This document shows, one piece after another, positions 8,689-17,285 of a stretch of DNA of 64,000 nt. This DNA comes from Cutibacterium sp. (GTDB lineage: Bacteria; Actinomycetota; Actinomycetes; Propionibacteriales; Propionibacteriaceae). The notes beneath the pieces are model-generated. The model was given only the letters and a program-made list of their open reading frames with translations, made no database searches and was not told where the DNA came from. Every line of letters begins with the position of its first letter. The stretch's first letter is position 1. The DNA lies in NCBI RefSeq assembly GCF_030525615.1, contig NZ_JAUNEJ010000001.1, positions 496,001-560,000 on the forward strand, written 5' to 3'. Both the position numbers and the translations under genes were made by a program.

Positions 8689-9276
8689 ATGGCAACGGCC
8701 GATGAGCAGTCGAGTGTTGAAACTCCCCTCAGCGGCCCCGCGCGTCGTGGCCAAGACGCCCTCTTCGAGGGTGACTTCGCTCCCATGCCAGATGACATCG
8801 GATTCCGAGGGCCTGTCGCGTCCGGCGCAGCTGGCATAACGTATCGTCAGCTCGACTACTGGGCCCGAACTGGGTTGGTTCGTCCGGAGATTCGAGCTGC
8901 GCGCGGTTCGGGTAGTCAGCGGCTGTATTCCTTCCGTGACATCCTCATGCTCAAGGTCGTCAAACGTCTGCTCGATGCCGGTGTCTCCTTGCAGCAGATC
9001 CGGGTTGCCATTGACCATCTGCGCAGCAATGGCGTCGAGGACCTCTCTCGGGTCACCCTGATGAGCGACGGAGTATCCGTCTACGAGTGCACGAGCGACA
9101 ATGAGGTCATTGATCTGTTGCATGGCGGTCAGGGAATGTTCGCCATTGCTCTGGGAGGAGTCTGGCGAGACGTCCAGGGAAGTCTCGCTGAGCTACCGAG
9201 CGAGCGTCTCAACCCGACTGACGACGAGCAGCTCGACGAGTTCACTGCCAGAAGAATCGCCAAGCACGCCTCCTGA
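8689..9276 (+). CDS. MerR-family transcriptional regulator (Rv1830-like)
   Basis: 195 aa from the ATG at 8689 (GAAGGG 8 nt upstream; an in-frame GTG at 8674 is the alternative). The HTH is unusually internal, with ITYRQLDYWARTGLVRPEI, GSGSQRLYSFRDILMLKVVK and RLLDAGVSLQQIRVAIDHL. The C-terminal part (about residues 125-195) includes LHGGQGMFAIALGGVWRDV. It closes the conserved ftsR-DUF151-merR set. The 183 bp before it hold no recognisable gene and may carry its own promoter. Confidence 0.82.
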   Translation: MATADEQSSVETPLSGPARRGQDALFEGDFAPMPDDIGFRGPVASGAAGITYRQLDYWARTGLVRPEIRAARGSGSQRLYSFRDILMLKVVKRLLDAGVSLQQIRVAIDHLRSNGVEDLSRVTLMSDGVSVYECTSDNEVIDLLHGGQGMFAIALGGVWRDVQGSLAELPSERLNPTDDEQLDEFTARRIAKHAS

Positions 9277-9386
9277 ACTGGCGGGGAATTGAGGGGAGGT
9301 TGTCCCCGGAATTCCTGATGTGCGTGGTCGTTAGGTGTGCAGCGAGGGTGTCTTCCATGGAATGATTCGCGATGAGGAGGCCCCTT

Positions 9387-10661
9387 GTGAAGGACACGAT
9401 CGCCGCGATCATGAAGCGGCCCGGCATCGCTCATCTGCTGCGAGCCCACACCCGGTTTACCCGACGCCTCGGCAACCATTTCGCTGCGTCGATCACCTAT
9501 TTCACGATGTTGGCGATTGTCCCGGTCATCGCATTCGCGTTTGCCATGCTGGGATTGGTTCTGAGCCGGTTGAGTCCGTATCTGCTCAACCAGGTGGTTG
9601 ATTCAGTCGTGGATTTGGCTACGCAGCAGGCCGACAAGGATCACATTCGCGGCATTATCGAGAACGCGATGAAGGTCGGCGGATCGATTTGGGCTTTCAT
9701 CGTCTCCATCCTCACCGCGCTGTGGGCTGGAATCGGCTGGGTCGGAAATATCCGTAAAGGAATTCAGGCGGAATGGGCTCCCGACTTTGACATGGTGGCC
9801 GATGACCGTGGGTTTTTGCGCGCCAAGCTGTCCGATATGTTGGCATTCCTGGGGCTGCTTCTGGTGAGCCTGCTGACGATCATCACATCCCAGGTTGGCT
9901 CCTCGATGGCCGGTCTGCTGGCCAGGTGGACTGGTCTCGACACCGTTCCTGGTCATGGCCTGTTGCTGACTTTGGCAGGTCTGCTGGCCACGACGATTTC
10001 CGGTTGGTTGCTCTTCATTTTCTTGTACACCGTTATGCCGCATGGCAAGCCGGTGTGGCGTCCGATTCTGAAGGGGTCTGTGGTTGCAGGTTTAGCTCTG
10101 GCTCTCCTGCAGGTTGGTGCTGGATATCTTGTTCAGGCATTCAGCTCCAACAAGGCTGTGCAGGCTTTCGGGTCGGTCATCATCATCATGCTGGTTTTCG
10201 ACCTCGTTGCTCGCTTGATTCTCTTCATCGCGTCGTGGATCGCGACTGCCAACCAGCCAGCGGTTGCCAAGGAGTGGAACGCCTGTGATGAACCTCTGCT
10301 CGGCAGTGACGACTGCAGGACTGTTGACGGGCACTGGGAAGCCGCTTTGGTCGACCGTGCCCGCAAGCAGGCCGAGAAGGACGAAAAGGACGGTAAGGAG
10401 GTCCCTCAGCAGGTCGGCAGGTACCGGGTCGTCGAGGGTGCCCCTCGGCAGGTCGATGATGAAGAGGGGACTCCTGCCAGAGGCGTTGCTGATTTGATGT
10501 CAGCGACCTTGACCGGCCACCAAAACACTCAGCTTCCGGGAGTCGTCCATCGGGCACCGGAGCCACAGCGGGATACCAGGATTATTCAGCGGACCATTCA
10601 CTTCGTTGTGACGGCTGGTCTGGCCGTGGGTGCCTTCTTCCTGGGTAGACGTCAGGGCTGA
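9387..10661 (+). CDS. YihY/BrkB family inner-membrane protein
   Basis: 424 aa from a GTG at 9387, preceded by GAGGAGG (9374-9380). The YihY core has about six membrane helices, including FAASITYFTMLAIVPVIAFA near the start, IWAFIVSILTALWAGIGW, and FGSVIIIMLVFDLVARLILF. A soluble C-terminal region of about 130 residues rich in K, D and E ends in a further helix (FVVTAGLAVGAFFLGRR). The family was once called ribonuclease BN, now considered wrong; a transport or lipid role is suspected but unproven. It converges with the PFK gene across a hairpin terminator. Confidence 0.85.
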   Translation: MKDTIAAIMKRPGIAHLLRAHTRFTRRLGNHFAASITYFTMLAIVPVIAFAFAMLGLVLSRLSPYLLNQVVDSVVDLATQQADKDHIRGIIENAMKVGGSIWAFIVSILTALWAGIGWVGNIRKGIQAEWAPDFDMVADDRGFLRAKLSDMLAFLGLLLVSLLTIITSQVGSSMAGLLARWTGLDTVPGHGLLLTLAGLLATTISGWLLFIFLYTVMPHGKPVWRPILKGSVVAGLALALLQVGAGYLVQAFSSNKAVQAFGSVIIIMLVFDLVARLILFIASWIATANQPAVAKEWNACDEPLLGSDDCRTVDGHWEAALVDRARKQAEKDEKDGKEVPQQVGRYRVVEGAPRQVDDEEGTPARGVADLMSATLTGHQNTQLPGVVHRAPEPQRDTRIIQRTIHFVVTAGLAVGAFFLGRRQG

Positions 10662-10667
10662 ACTGGT

Positions 10668-10707
10668 CGAAGGGTGGGGGCGAGACGTTGTTCGCTCCCA
10701 CCCTTCG
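10668..10707. terminator. bidirectional hairpin terminator
   Basis: A 15-bp inverted repeat (CGAAGGGTGGGGGCG with a matching right arm at 10693-10707, one G-T pair) and a 10-nt loop lies between the convergent YihY and PFK genes. There is no strong T tract on either side, so efficiency is uncertain. Confidence 0.65.
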
Positions 10708-10736
10708 TGAATCAAAGGATGATTACTGCACTCACC

Positions 10737-11939
10737 TCAGTGGGCCTGGCCGATTTCGTCGAGCATCGTGACGAACCAATCCGTCTTGGTGTCGAAGGGC
10801 TTGCCGCCCTTAATGCGGTCGAAGGCGATGTTGGTGAGTTCGTCGCCATTCTCCTCGTCCTGGCCGATGACGCCGGGTTTGCCGGCGAGAGCGCAGTCGA
10901 CGGCCAGATCGGTGCAGCGACCGATGAGTTCAAGGTCGGCCTCATTGGACGCAGCCGAACGAGAGAAATAACCCGACTTCTGGACCATGACCTTCTCGGC
11001 ACCCAGCTTCTCGGCGAACTGCTTGCCGAACCAGGCACCCGGGTTGACTTTGTCGAGTTTGACGTGGCCAAAGGGATCTCGCGGAACCTCTTGTCCGGCC
11101 TTTTCCATCTCCTCGATGATGGCGTCGAGACCAGCACCTTCGGACAGGAAGATGGTGACGTTACCGATTTCGTCCATGACTTTATTGAGTCGTGCAGCCT
11201 CAGCCTCGAGGTCGATGTGGGCCTCCGGGACGTAGACGGCGTGGACGTCCCAGGCTTCCTTGGACAGGCCGATTTCGGGCAGCCACTGCTGGCTATCCAG
11301 CCATTCGCGGTACTTGGCAGCCGTCGCAGCGGTCAGCCAGCCACAGTTACGTCCCATGACTTCGTGGACGATGAGCATACGAGAACCCGAATTGTGTTCA
11401 CCAACGATGTTCTGGGCGAAGCGGGAGCCTTGCTCGGCGGCGGTCCAGGCACCAAGAGACTGGCGGATCGGGATGACGTCGTTGTCGATGGTCTTGGGCA
11501 GACCGACGACGGTCAATCCGTAGTCGTGTTCGGCCAGGTAGGCGGCCAGATCAGCGGCGGTGGTGTTGGTGTCGTCACCTCCGATGGTGTGCAGGACGTC
11601 TACTCCGTCGGCGACCAGACGATCGGCGGCAACCTTGAGGGGATCGTCACCCTCGTCAACGAGACCTCGCTTGACCAGGTCAGCTGCGTTGGTGAGCTTG
11701 ACGCGGGAGTTGCCGATCGGGGAACCACCGAAACGCTTGAGAATTTCGGCATTCTTGCGAACCGTATCAGTGACCTCGAGGAAGTCTCCCTTGAGCAGGC
11801 CCTCGTAGCCATGCTTGTAGGCGATGATCTCGACTTCGGGGGCGACCTCGGTGTAGCGCTGGATCAAACCACTGATTGCCGTGGACAGGCAAGGTGCAAA
11901 TCCACCAGCGGTGAGGAGGGCGACTTTCTTGACGGTCAT
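10737..11939 (-). CDS. pfp: pyrophosphate-dependent 6-phosphofructokinase
   Basis: 400 aa, the size of the Propionibacterium PPi-PFK. It transfers phosphate from PPi to fructose-6-phosphate, reversibly, so it serves glycolysis and gluconeogenesis. LLTAGGFAPCLSTAISG is the nucleotide or PPi loop. GGDDTNT carries the Asp that marks PPi use in place of the GGDGS of ATP enzymes, and LPKTIDND holds the catalytic Asp. HEVMGRNCGWL is the substrate-binding segment. It stands alone between a terminator and a divergent TadE-like gene. Confidence 0.95.
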   Translation of the reverse strand: MTVKKVALLTAGGFAPCLSTAISGLIQRYTEVAPEVEIIAYKHGYEGLLKGDFLEVTDTVRKNAEILKRFGGSPIGNSRVKLTNAADLVKRGLVDEGDDPLKVAADRLVADGVDVLHTIGGDDTNTTAADLAAYLAEHDYGLTVVGLPKTIDNDVIPIRQSLGAWTAAEQGSRFAQNIVGEHNSGSRMLIVHEVMGRNCGWLTAATAAKYREWLDSQQWLPEIGLSKEAWDVHAVYVPEAHIDLEAEAARLNKVMDEIGNVTIFLSEGAGLDAIIEEMEKAGQEVPRDPFGHVKLDKVNPGAWFGKQFAEKLGAEKVMVQKSGYFSRSAASNEADLELIGRCTDLAVDCALAGKPGVIGQDEENGDELTNIAFDRIKGGKPFDTKTDWFVTMLDEIGQAH

Positions 11940-12061
11940 GGGGAACCTTTCATTCGACGTGCGATGACGCTATTAAGCCTATGGCACGAGTCGAGACGAC
12001 ACACCAGGGGACTAAAAGTCAACCCTTTTCAGCAAGCACAAAGTCGTGCTGGTCTGTGAGC

Positions 12062-12529
12062 ATGACGAGTCATGGGTTATCGCGTCTTGGGTTATTGCCT
12101 CTGGTCAGCGTCACAGCGACGGGCACTTCTCGCCGACACAGAGAGCGCGGCGTGAGCTTGTCCGTCGTCGTCACCATCGTGCTTCCGGTCCTTCTTATTG
12201 CTGCCGGAGTGGCTGTGGACGGGGCAGAACAAGCGAGAGCAGCTCGTATAGCGCACACTGTGGCGGCAGAGGCAGCTCGGGCTGGATGTGAGGCGGGATC
12301 AGCTGCTCAACTGGTGGGACAGGATGGTTCGGGTCTCGCTCGCCAGGCTGCGCAAGAGTCGGCCCGAAGCGCTGGAGCCGAGAGAATGAGTCAGCTGGTG
12401 ATTGAGGTCAGGGGAGACGCCGTCAGTGTCGCAACTGAAGTTACGAGACCAACTCGCCTGCTGTCGCTTATCGGTGTGACGGAGGTTCATGGGCAGGCTC
12501 ACGAATTATGCACCTTGGTTCCTCGCTAA
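12062..12529 (+). CDS. TadE/TadG-like membrane protein, orphan
   Basis: 155 aa from ATG 12062; the frame also opens at 11981, and the start is not secure. A basic stretch RRHRERG is followed by one hydrophobic helix (VSLSVVVTIVLPVLLIAAG) and an Ala-rich helical part AVDGAEQARAARIAHTVAAE. This resembles TadE/TadG pseudopilins that anchor in the membrane, but the usual Glu at +5 is absent. In most actinobacteria such genes sit in tad pilus clusters; none is visible in this window. It ends 37 bp before yciO. Confidence 0.6.
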   Translation: MTSHGLSRLGLLPLVSVTATGTSRRHRERGVSLSVVVTIVLPVLLIAAGVAVDGAEQARAARIAHTVAAEAARAGCEAGSAAQLVGQDGSGLARQAAQESARSAGAERMSQLVIEVRGDAVSVATEVTRPTRLLSLIGVTEVHGQAHELCTLVPR

Positions 12530-12566
12530 CTGCTACGCGGTGCCGCTGCGGCGATACGATGGCAGG

Positions 12567-13187
12567 GTGTCCACGTACTTCCCGGTGCACCCGGAGAATC
12601 CGCAGCAGCGCTCCCTCAATCAGGTCGTCGATATCCTGCGCGACGGCGGGCTGATTGCATACCCGACCGATTCTGGTTACGCATTCGGGGCACGACTGGG
12701 AAACAAGGACGCTCTGGACCGGATACGCAAGCTTCGTGAGTTGTCTGACAAGCACCATTTCACCATGGTGATGAGCGAGTTCGCCCACGTCGGCCAGTAC
12801 GTTCAGATGGATAACTGGGTGTTCCGAGCTGTCAAAGCGGCAGTTCCCGGGCGATACACCTTTATCCTCAAGGCAACCCGAGACGTGCCGAAGGTCATGT
12901 TGCATCCACGCAAGAAAACTGTGGGTGTCAGGGTGCCCCAGCACGTGACGGCCTTGTCGCTGTTGCAGACTCTCGATGAACCCATTGTGTCGTCGACCCT
13001 TATTCTGCCGGGACAAGAGGACCCCATGACTGACGGGTGGCAGGTCCAGGACACCATCGGTGACTATCTGGATGCCGTTATTGATTCTGGTGACTGTGGT
13101 ATCGAACCGACGACGGTGGTTGATTTCACCTCGGGGGAGGCAGTTATTACGCGCCGCGGGGCCGGTGATCCGACCCCCTTCGAGTGA
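12567..13187 (+). CDS. yciO: Sua5/YciO/YrdC-family protein, YciO-like
   Basis: 206 aa. The GTG at 12567 gives STYFPVHPENPQQRSLNQ, which matches the YciO N-terminus and so sets the start; no strong ribosome site is visible. GLIAYPTDSGYAFGA and LRELSDKHHFTMVM are the YrdC-fold signatures, and GRYTFILKATRDVP and TVGVRVPQH follow. YrdC relatives make threonylcarbamoyl-AMP for tRNA t6A. YciO itself is a paralogue whose role is less clear. It precedes the MTA/SAH nucleosidase gene by 43 bp. Confidence 0.88.
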   Translation: MSTYFPVHPENPQQRSLNQVVDILRDGGLIAYPTDSGYAFGARLGNKDALDRIRKLRELSDKHHFTMVMSEFAHVGQYVQMDNWVFRAVKAAVPGRYTFILKATRDVPKVMLHPRKKTVGVRVPQHVTALSLLQTLDEPIVSSTLILPGQEDPMTDGWQVQDTIGDYLDAVIDSGDCGIEPTTVVDFTSGEAVITRRGAGDPTPFE

Positions 13188-13230
13188 TCGGTTCCTGGAA
13201 TTGTGATAGCTGACTGACGAAGGGTTTGAC

Positions 13231-13917
13231 GTGCTTGGCCTGATGGGGGCAATGGAGGATGAGGTTCGCCTTATTCGTGAGGACCTTGACGGTGTTGTCG
13301 AAGTGGATGGTCCGTGCGAACTGCTGCGCGGCCACTTGGACGCAACAGCGGTAGTGCTGGCCAAGTGCGGTATTGGCAAGGTGAATGCAGCTCTGGCGGC
13401 CTCGGCCATGGTCCAAGCTGGTGCTACCAGCATTGTGTTTACCGGTGTTGCTGGTGCCGTGGCTCCCGGTCTGGGAATTGGTGACGTCGTTGTCGGGGAC
13501 AAATTCCAGCAACACGACGCCGACGACACAGCCTTTGGAGACCCCATTGGCACCGTCCCCGGGGAGCCGGCGTTCTGGAAGCCAGATCCGCAGCTTTTCG
13601 CCAAGGTCTTTCAGACCCTGCGATCTTTGGAGGAGCCACGCGGCCACCAGGTTGTGGCCGGCACCATCGTCAGTGGGGATCAGTTCATTGCTCAGGCCGA
13701 GAAGGTCGCGTGGTTACGCACGACCTTCAACGCCAGCGCGGTCGAGATGGAGGGGGCAGCCCTGGCGCAGGCTGCCAGCCACCTCGGGGTGCCTTTCGCC
13801 GTCGTTCGAATCCTGTCCGATTCCGCTGACGGTGAGGCTGTCTCCGACTTCCCGGCCTTTCTCAATGACGCCGCTCATCGCGGACGCGACTTTGCTCACG
13901 CCTTGGCTCGGGCTTGA
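13231..13917 (+). CDS. mtnN: 5'-methylthioadenosine/S-adenosylhomocysteine nucleosidase
   Basis: 228 aa phosphorylase/nucleosidase fold. LGLMGAMEDEVRLI is the N-terminal strand with the catalytic Glu, VFTGVAGAVAPGLGIGDVVV is the glycine-rich core, AVEMEGAALAQ binds the ribose, and ILSDSADG carries the catalytic Asp. It cleaves adenine from MTA and SAH in the methyl cycle. GTG start with GAAGGG upstream. It converges with the kinase gene, leaving only 10 bp. Confidence 0.92.
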   Translation: MLGLMGAMEDEVRLIREDLDGVVEVDGPCELLRGHLDATAVVLAKCGIGKVNAALAASAMVQAGATSIVFTGVAGAVAPGLGIGDVVVGDKFQQHDADDTAFGDPIGTVPGEPAFWKPDPQLFAKVFQTLRSLEEPRGHQVVAGTIVSGDQFIAQAEKVAWLRTTFNASAVEMEGAALAQAASHLGVPFAVVRILSDSADGEAVSDFPAFLNDAAHRGRDFAHALARA

Positions 13918-13927
13918 TCGGCTGCTG

Positions 13928-14839
13928 TCAGGCTCGCACCAGCAGGGCACCGGGGGCCACCCGTGTCCTCATCGTCATTACCTTGCCCACCGGATCACCA
14001 TCAACCTCGGCAAGGATCGGCCCGGAACCGGACTTCACCAGCGCTGTTCGCGAGGTGGCGTGACGCACGAGACGGTGTCCGTGGCGGTGCCGGGTGACGA
14101 AGTGGTTGAAAACGGCGACCCACCCGACGATCCCGTGGGGAGACAGGGTGAGCACATCTAGGTTGCCGTCATCGATGCGACCGTCGGGTACGAGGTCGAC
14201 CCCACCGGGCAGGACGGAGCAGTTACACACCAACACCGTGCGAGCCCTTGTGACCACCGGTTTACGACCATTGACGCTGACACGAGCCTGGAATCCACGC
14301 TGAATGAGGGTCTGGGCTCCTGAGGCCACATAAGCCAGCCAGCCGATCTTGTCTTTCAGACGGTCATCGGTGCCGGCCATCGTTTGAGCATCCATGCCCA
14401 TGCCAATGATGACGGTGAAGCATATTTCCTCGGACTCGTCGAAACGGACGTAACCGAGGTCGATGGCTCGCACGGGGCGAGTCAGCGCGGCATCGAGGGA
14501 AGCGCCTAGATCGGTGTGGGGCAAGCCGAGATTGCGAGCCAACAGGTTGCCCGTCCCCATGCCCAAGATTCCCATCGGGACTCCGGTACCTGCCAGACCA
14601 GCCGCTACCTGACGAATCGTCCCGTCGCCGCCCAAAGCCAAGACGAGATCGGCTCCGTCATTGGCTGCCTGCTCGGCCAAACCCTGGCCGAAGTCATCAT
14701 CGGTGGTGGCAAGGAAATATGGAGTAACTCCCACATGCTCCTGACATTTACTCTCAATGAGAGCGCGCCACTGGGGATTGTTGGCACTCTTTACCGAGTT
14801 GTGGATGACCGCCACGGTGCGCGGCTGAGATGTGTGCAC
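13928..14839 (-). CDS. diacylglycerol kinase-family lipid kinase
   Basis: 303 aa. The catalytic domain has VLALGGDGTIRQVAAGLAGT with the GGDGT nucleotide motif, then MGILGMGTGNLLARNLGLP, and a C-terminal DAGK accessory part with DGRIDDGNLDVLTL and AEVDGDPVG. Family members phosphorylate diacylglycerol or related lipids such as sphingosine; YegS and DgkB are examples. The GTG start gives the usual length. It is the last gene of the minus-strand run beginning with the PAC2 gene, 44 bp after yigZ. Confidence 0.87.
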   Translation of the reverse strand: MHTSQPRTVAVIHNSVKSANNPQWRALIESKCQEHVGVTPYFLATTDDDFGQGLAEQAANDGADLVLALGGDGTIRQVAAGLAGTGVPMGILGMGTGNLLARNLGLPHTDLGASLDAALTRPVRAIDLGYVRFDESEEICFTVIIGMGMDAQTMAGTDDRLKDKIGWLAYVASGAQTLIQRGFQARVSVNGRKPVVTRARTVLVCNCSVLPGGVDLVPDGRIDDGNLDVLTLSPHGIVGWVAVFNHFVTRHRHGHRLVRHATSRTALVKSGSGPILAEVDGDPVGKVMTMRTRVAPGALLVRA

Positions 14840-14883
14840 CCCGTCAGCCTAGGACATCATCGCAGTTCGCAGACTTTGCCGTC

Positions 14884-15534
14884 TCAATGCGTGAGGTCAA
14901 CCCATCGCTGCGTGCTTGGGGTCAGATCCACGGTACGGCCGAGCAGTTCGGCCAGCACGACTGCCATATGGTCGGCTTGCCCGGTTCGACACGCCAGCGT
15001 AAGGATGGCCCCCTCTGGCGTGTAATCGACCGACGTGACCTGGTGTCCGGCAGCACGGATGACACCTTCTTCGCGGCCTGCCTGGCGTAGGTCGAGGCGA
15101 GTCGTGAAAATGTCCATGAGGACCCGTTTATGCAGCTTTGCCGAGTCCAGAGCGTTGGTCACCGCGTTGCCATAGGCGCGGGTCAGCCCGCCAGCTCCGA
15201 GCTTGATCCCGCCGAACCAGCGACTCGTGACTGCAACCACGTCAGAAAGGCGAGACTCATTGCCGGTGTGTGACGCTGTCAGGGCATTCAAGGTCGGTAT
15301 TCCAGCTGTTCCAGCAGGTTCGCCGTCATCGCTGCAGCGCTGAGAGTGACGATCGGGTCCAAGGACGAAGGCGGACACGTGGTGGCGGGCGTCGTGGCCC
15401 TCTCGTCTGGCTTGAGCAATGATCTCGCGAGCCTGTTCCTCGGTCTCGACGCGGACTAGTCGGGTTCGGAAGATCGAGCGTTTGATGTCGAGTTCAGCTA
15501 CGGCTGGGGCTGATAGGACGGTGTATTCGTTCAC
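14884..15534 (-). CDS. YigZ/IMPACT family protein (UPF0029)
   Basis: 216 aa. The family signature is clear: SDDGEPAGTAGIP and VAVTSRWFGGIKLGAGGLTR followed by AYG, then a C-terminal ferredoxin-like part. The role in bacteria is not settled; eukaryotic IMPACT modulates Gcn2. GTG start overlapping the FUSC stop (GTGA), so it belongs to the PAC2-Hsp70-FUSC message. Confidence 0.88.
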   Translation of the reverse strand: MNEYTVLSAPAVAELDIKRSIFRTRLVRVETEEQAREIIAQARREGHDARHHVSAFVLGPDRHSQRCSDDGEPAGTAGIPTLNALTASHTGNESRLSDVVAVTSRWFGGIKLGAGGLTRAYGNAVTNALDSAKLHKRVLMDIFTTRLDLRQAGREEGVIRAAGHQVTSVDYTPEGAILTLACRTGQADHMAVVLAELLGRTVDLTPSTQRWVDLTH

Positions 15535-17285
15535 GAGACTCCTGGGATGGAGCTAATCATGTCGAGGCGGATTCTCTCCATCTCCTTGGCGACGTTATGC
15601 GCATCGAGGTTATGGCTGGAGATCGGGGGCAGTCCGGTGATAAAGATGGCGATATCGGCCAGCACCCGGTGAACCCATGGTACCGGTTTGTCGATCGTGT
15701 GCCAGCACACCGCGAGCAGGTCATAACCGGTTTCGGTGACGGTGCGGTCAACCTTGGACCAGTCCTGCAAAGCTTGTGGCGCGTCTGGTCGGGTGGCCGA
15801 GAGTAGAGCAGATCCACGGACCAGCTCGTGAACCATCTGATTGCGTTCCACCTGGGCTTCTGGGGTGCTGGTACGCCCATCTGCCAGTGATCTCAATACA
15901 GGCATCATCGAGCGCAACGTGCGACGGTATTGACTGCGTACAAGCAGCACAGGTGCCCTTCGGCCAACGACGTGAATCGTGATGATCCCCACGGCCAGAC
16001 CGACGACCGTCTCAAGGATTCTGTCCCGGGCCAGCTGGTACATCTCATCGGGTTGGGTGAGCGGGGTCATGAGCAGTGCGAAGCAGGTGATGAAGATACA
16101 GGCAATGCCGTAATTGCGGGTGACTAGGGCCTGCATGACCCACAGGAAGATGATAATCAAGCCAATTTGGACCCATCCTGACGGTCCCAAGGCCGCCACA
16201 GCCAGATAGAGCGCCAGACCAATGCTTGTCCCGAGTACACGGTGAAGTGCCTTGATAGTCATATCGGATCGGGTGGCGTCCATGTGCATGAGAATCAGCA
16301 CGCTGAGGATGGCCCAGTAGGGATGGCTGGAGGGCAGCAGGATGATGAGCAAGGCAGCGAAGAAGACGCCGGTGGCTGCTCGAAGTGCCAGCATGGTCGG
16401 TCGGGAGCCACGCTCCAGCGCGGTTCGGAGGAGGTAACTGGTTTTCGGCCGTCCCAGCGGGGTCCGGTCCAGATGGTCTGGAAGTGACATATCGGCGGAC
16501 GGAAACGCTTCCAACCGCAGCTTGTGTTCCAACCGCATATGGGCGGTGACCAGGCGGGCTCTCAGTTCGGACAGCTCGGACTTCTCCGATGGATTGTCAG
16601 CCCCGGATGAGTGACCGTCGTTGTAAGCCCACCAGGCCTGATGGATGGCAGCATGTGCGGCCGAGCGTAACCGGGCGATGTCGTGGCTGTCGGCGTCCTC
16701 ATCGGGCTCGCAATAATTGTTGACGGCTGTCTCGGCCTTCTCGACGGCGATCCGTACCGGCCGGTGGGGCGAGATGAAGGAGATCATCATCGACACCACG
16801 GCAGCGATGAGGAAAGATGGGCCGGTCGAGGTGAAGATTGTTGTGATGGACCACCCATGACTGGCCATGTAGGCACCAAACGCCCCGGCAAAGAGGATGT
16901 TGAGGGGCCCCGGCGGACCTAGCTGCAGAGCGTGCCAAGTCCAGATAATGACGAGGCTCCACGCAGCCAGGATGAGCGGCATGAACCACTCCACCCTCAT
17001 GGACAACAGGCCGAGATACTGGGACAAGACCGTCGCTATTCCCACGCCTATCAGGATTCGAGCGCGTGACAGCGGAGCGTTGGTGTTGCCTGCCAGCGCG
17101 CCCATGGCACCCAACATTCCCATGGTTGCATGGGTCGGGTTGGTGATGAGCGCCATCGTCACCAAAGACACTGCTATCGGAGTGATGATGATGACCGCCT
17201 GCTTGTTTCGACCTGGAGCCGGGCGAATCGTGACTAGTCTGTGCAGCAGCTGTCGTATTGACGATGGCTTGTCGGACTGGCTCAT
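15531..17285 (-). CDS. FUSC-family (aromatic-acid exporter-like) membrane protein
   Basis: 584 aa. Two blocks of about five to six hydrophobic helices (roughly residues 25-165 and 330-460) are separated by a soluble region of about 165 residues, the FUSC/AaeB layout. The second block has AILSVLILMHMDATRSDMTIKA, then HRVLGTSIGLALYLAVA, the conserved 'R..GT..G' segment of the family. Substrates are unknown here. The ATG at 17285 overlaps the Hsp70 stop (ATGA), which sets the start; a longer frame upstream is an artefact of the repeat region. Confidence 0.85.
   Translation of the reverse strand: MSQSDKPSSIRQLLHRLVTIRPAPGRNKQAVIIITPIAVSLVTMALITNPTHATMGMLGAMGALAGNTNAPLSRARILIGVGIATVLSQYLGLLSMRVEWFMPLILAAWSLVIIWTWHALQLGPPGPLNILFAGAFGAYMASHGWSITTIFTSTGPSFLIAAVVSMMISFISPHRPVRIAVEKAETAVNNYCEPDEDADSHDIARLRSAAHAAIHQAWWAYNDGHSSGADNPSEKSELSELRARLVTAHMRLEHKLRLEAFPSADMSLPDHLDRTPLGRPKTSYLLRTALERGSRPTMLALRAATGVFFAALLIILLPSSHPYWAILSVLILMHMDATRSDMTIKALHRVLGTSIGLALYLAVAALGPSGWVQIGLIIIFLWVMQALVTRNYGIACIFITCFALLMTPLTQPDEMYQLARDRILETVVGLAVGIITIHVVGRRAPVLLVRSQYRRTLRSMMPVLRSLADGRTSTPEAQVERNQMVHELVRGSALLSATRPDAPQALQDWSKVDRTVTETGYDLLAVCWHTIDKPVPWVHRVLADIAIFITGLPPISSHNLDAHNVAKEMERIRLDMISSIPGVS

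Noticed and set aside
10674-12059. 461-aa plus-strand frame over the phosphofructokinase gene
   Set aside because: Antisense mirror of a long high-GC gene; the minus-strand frame has all PPi-PFK motifs.
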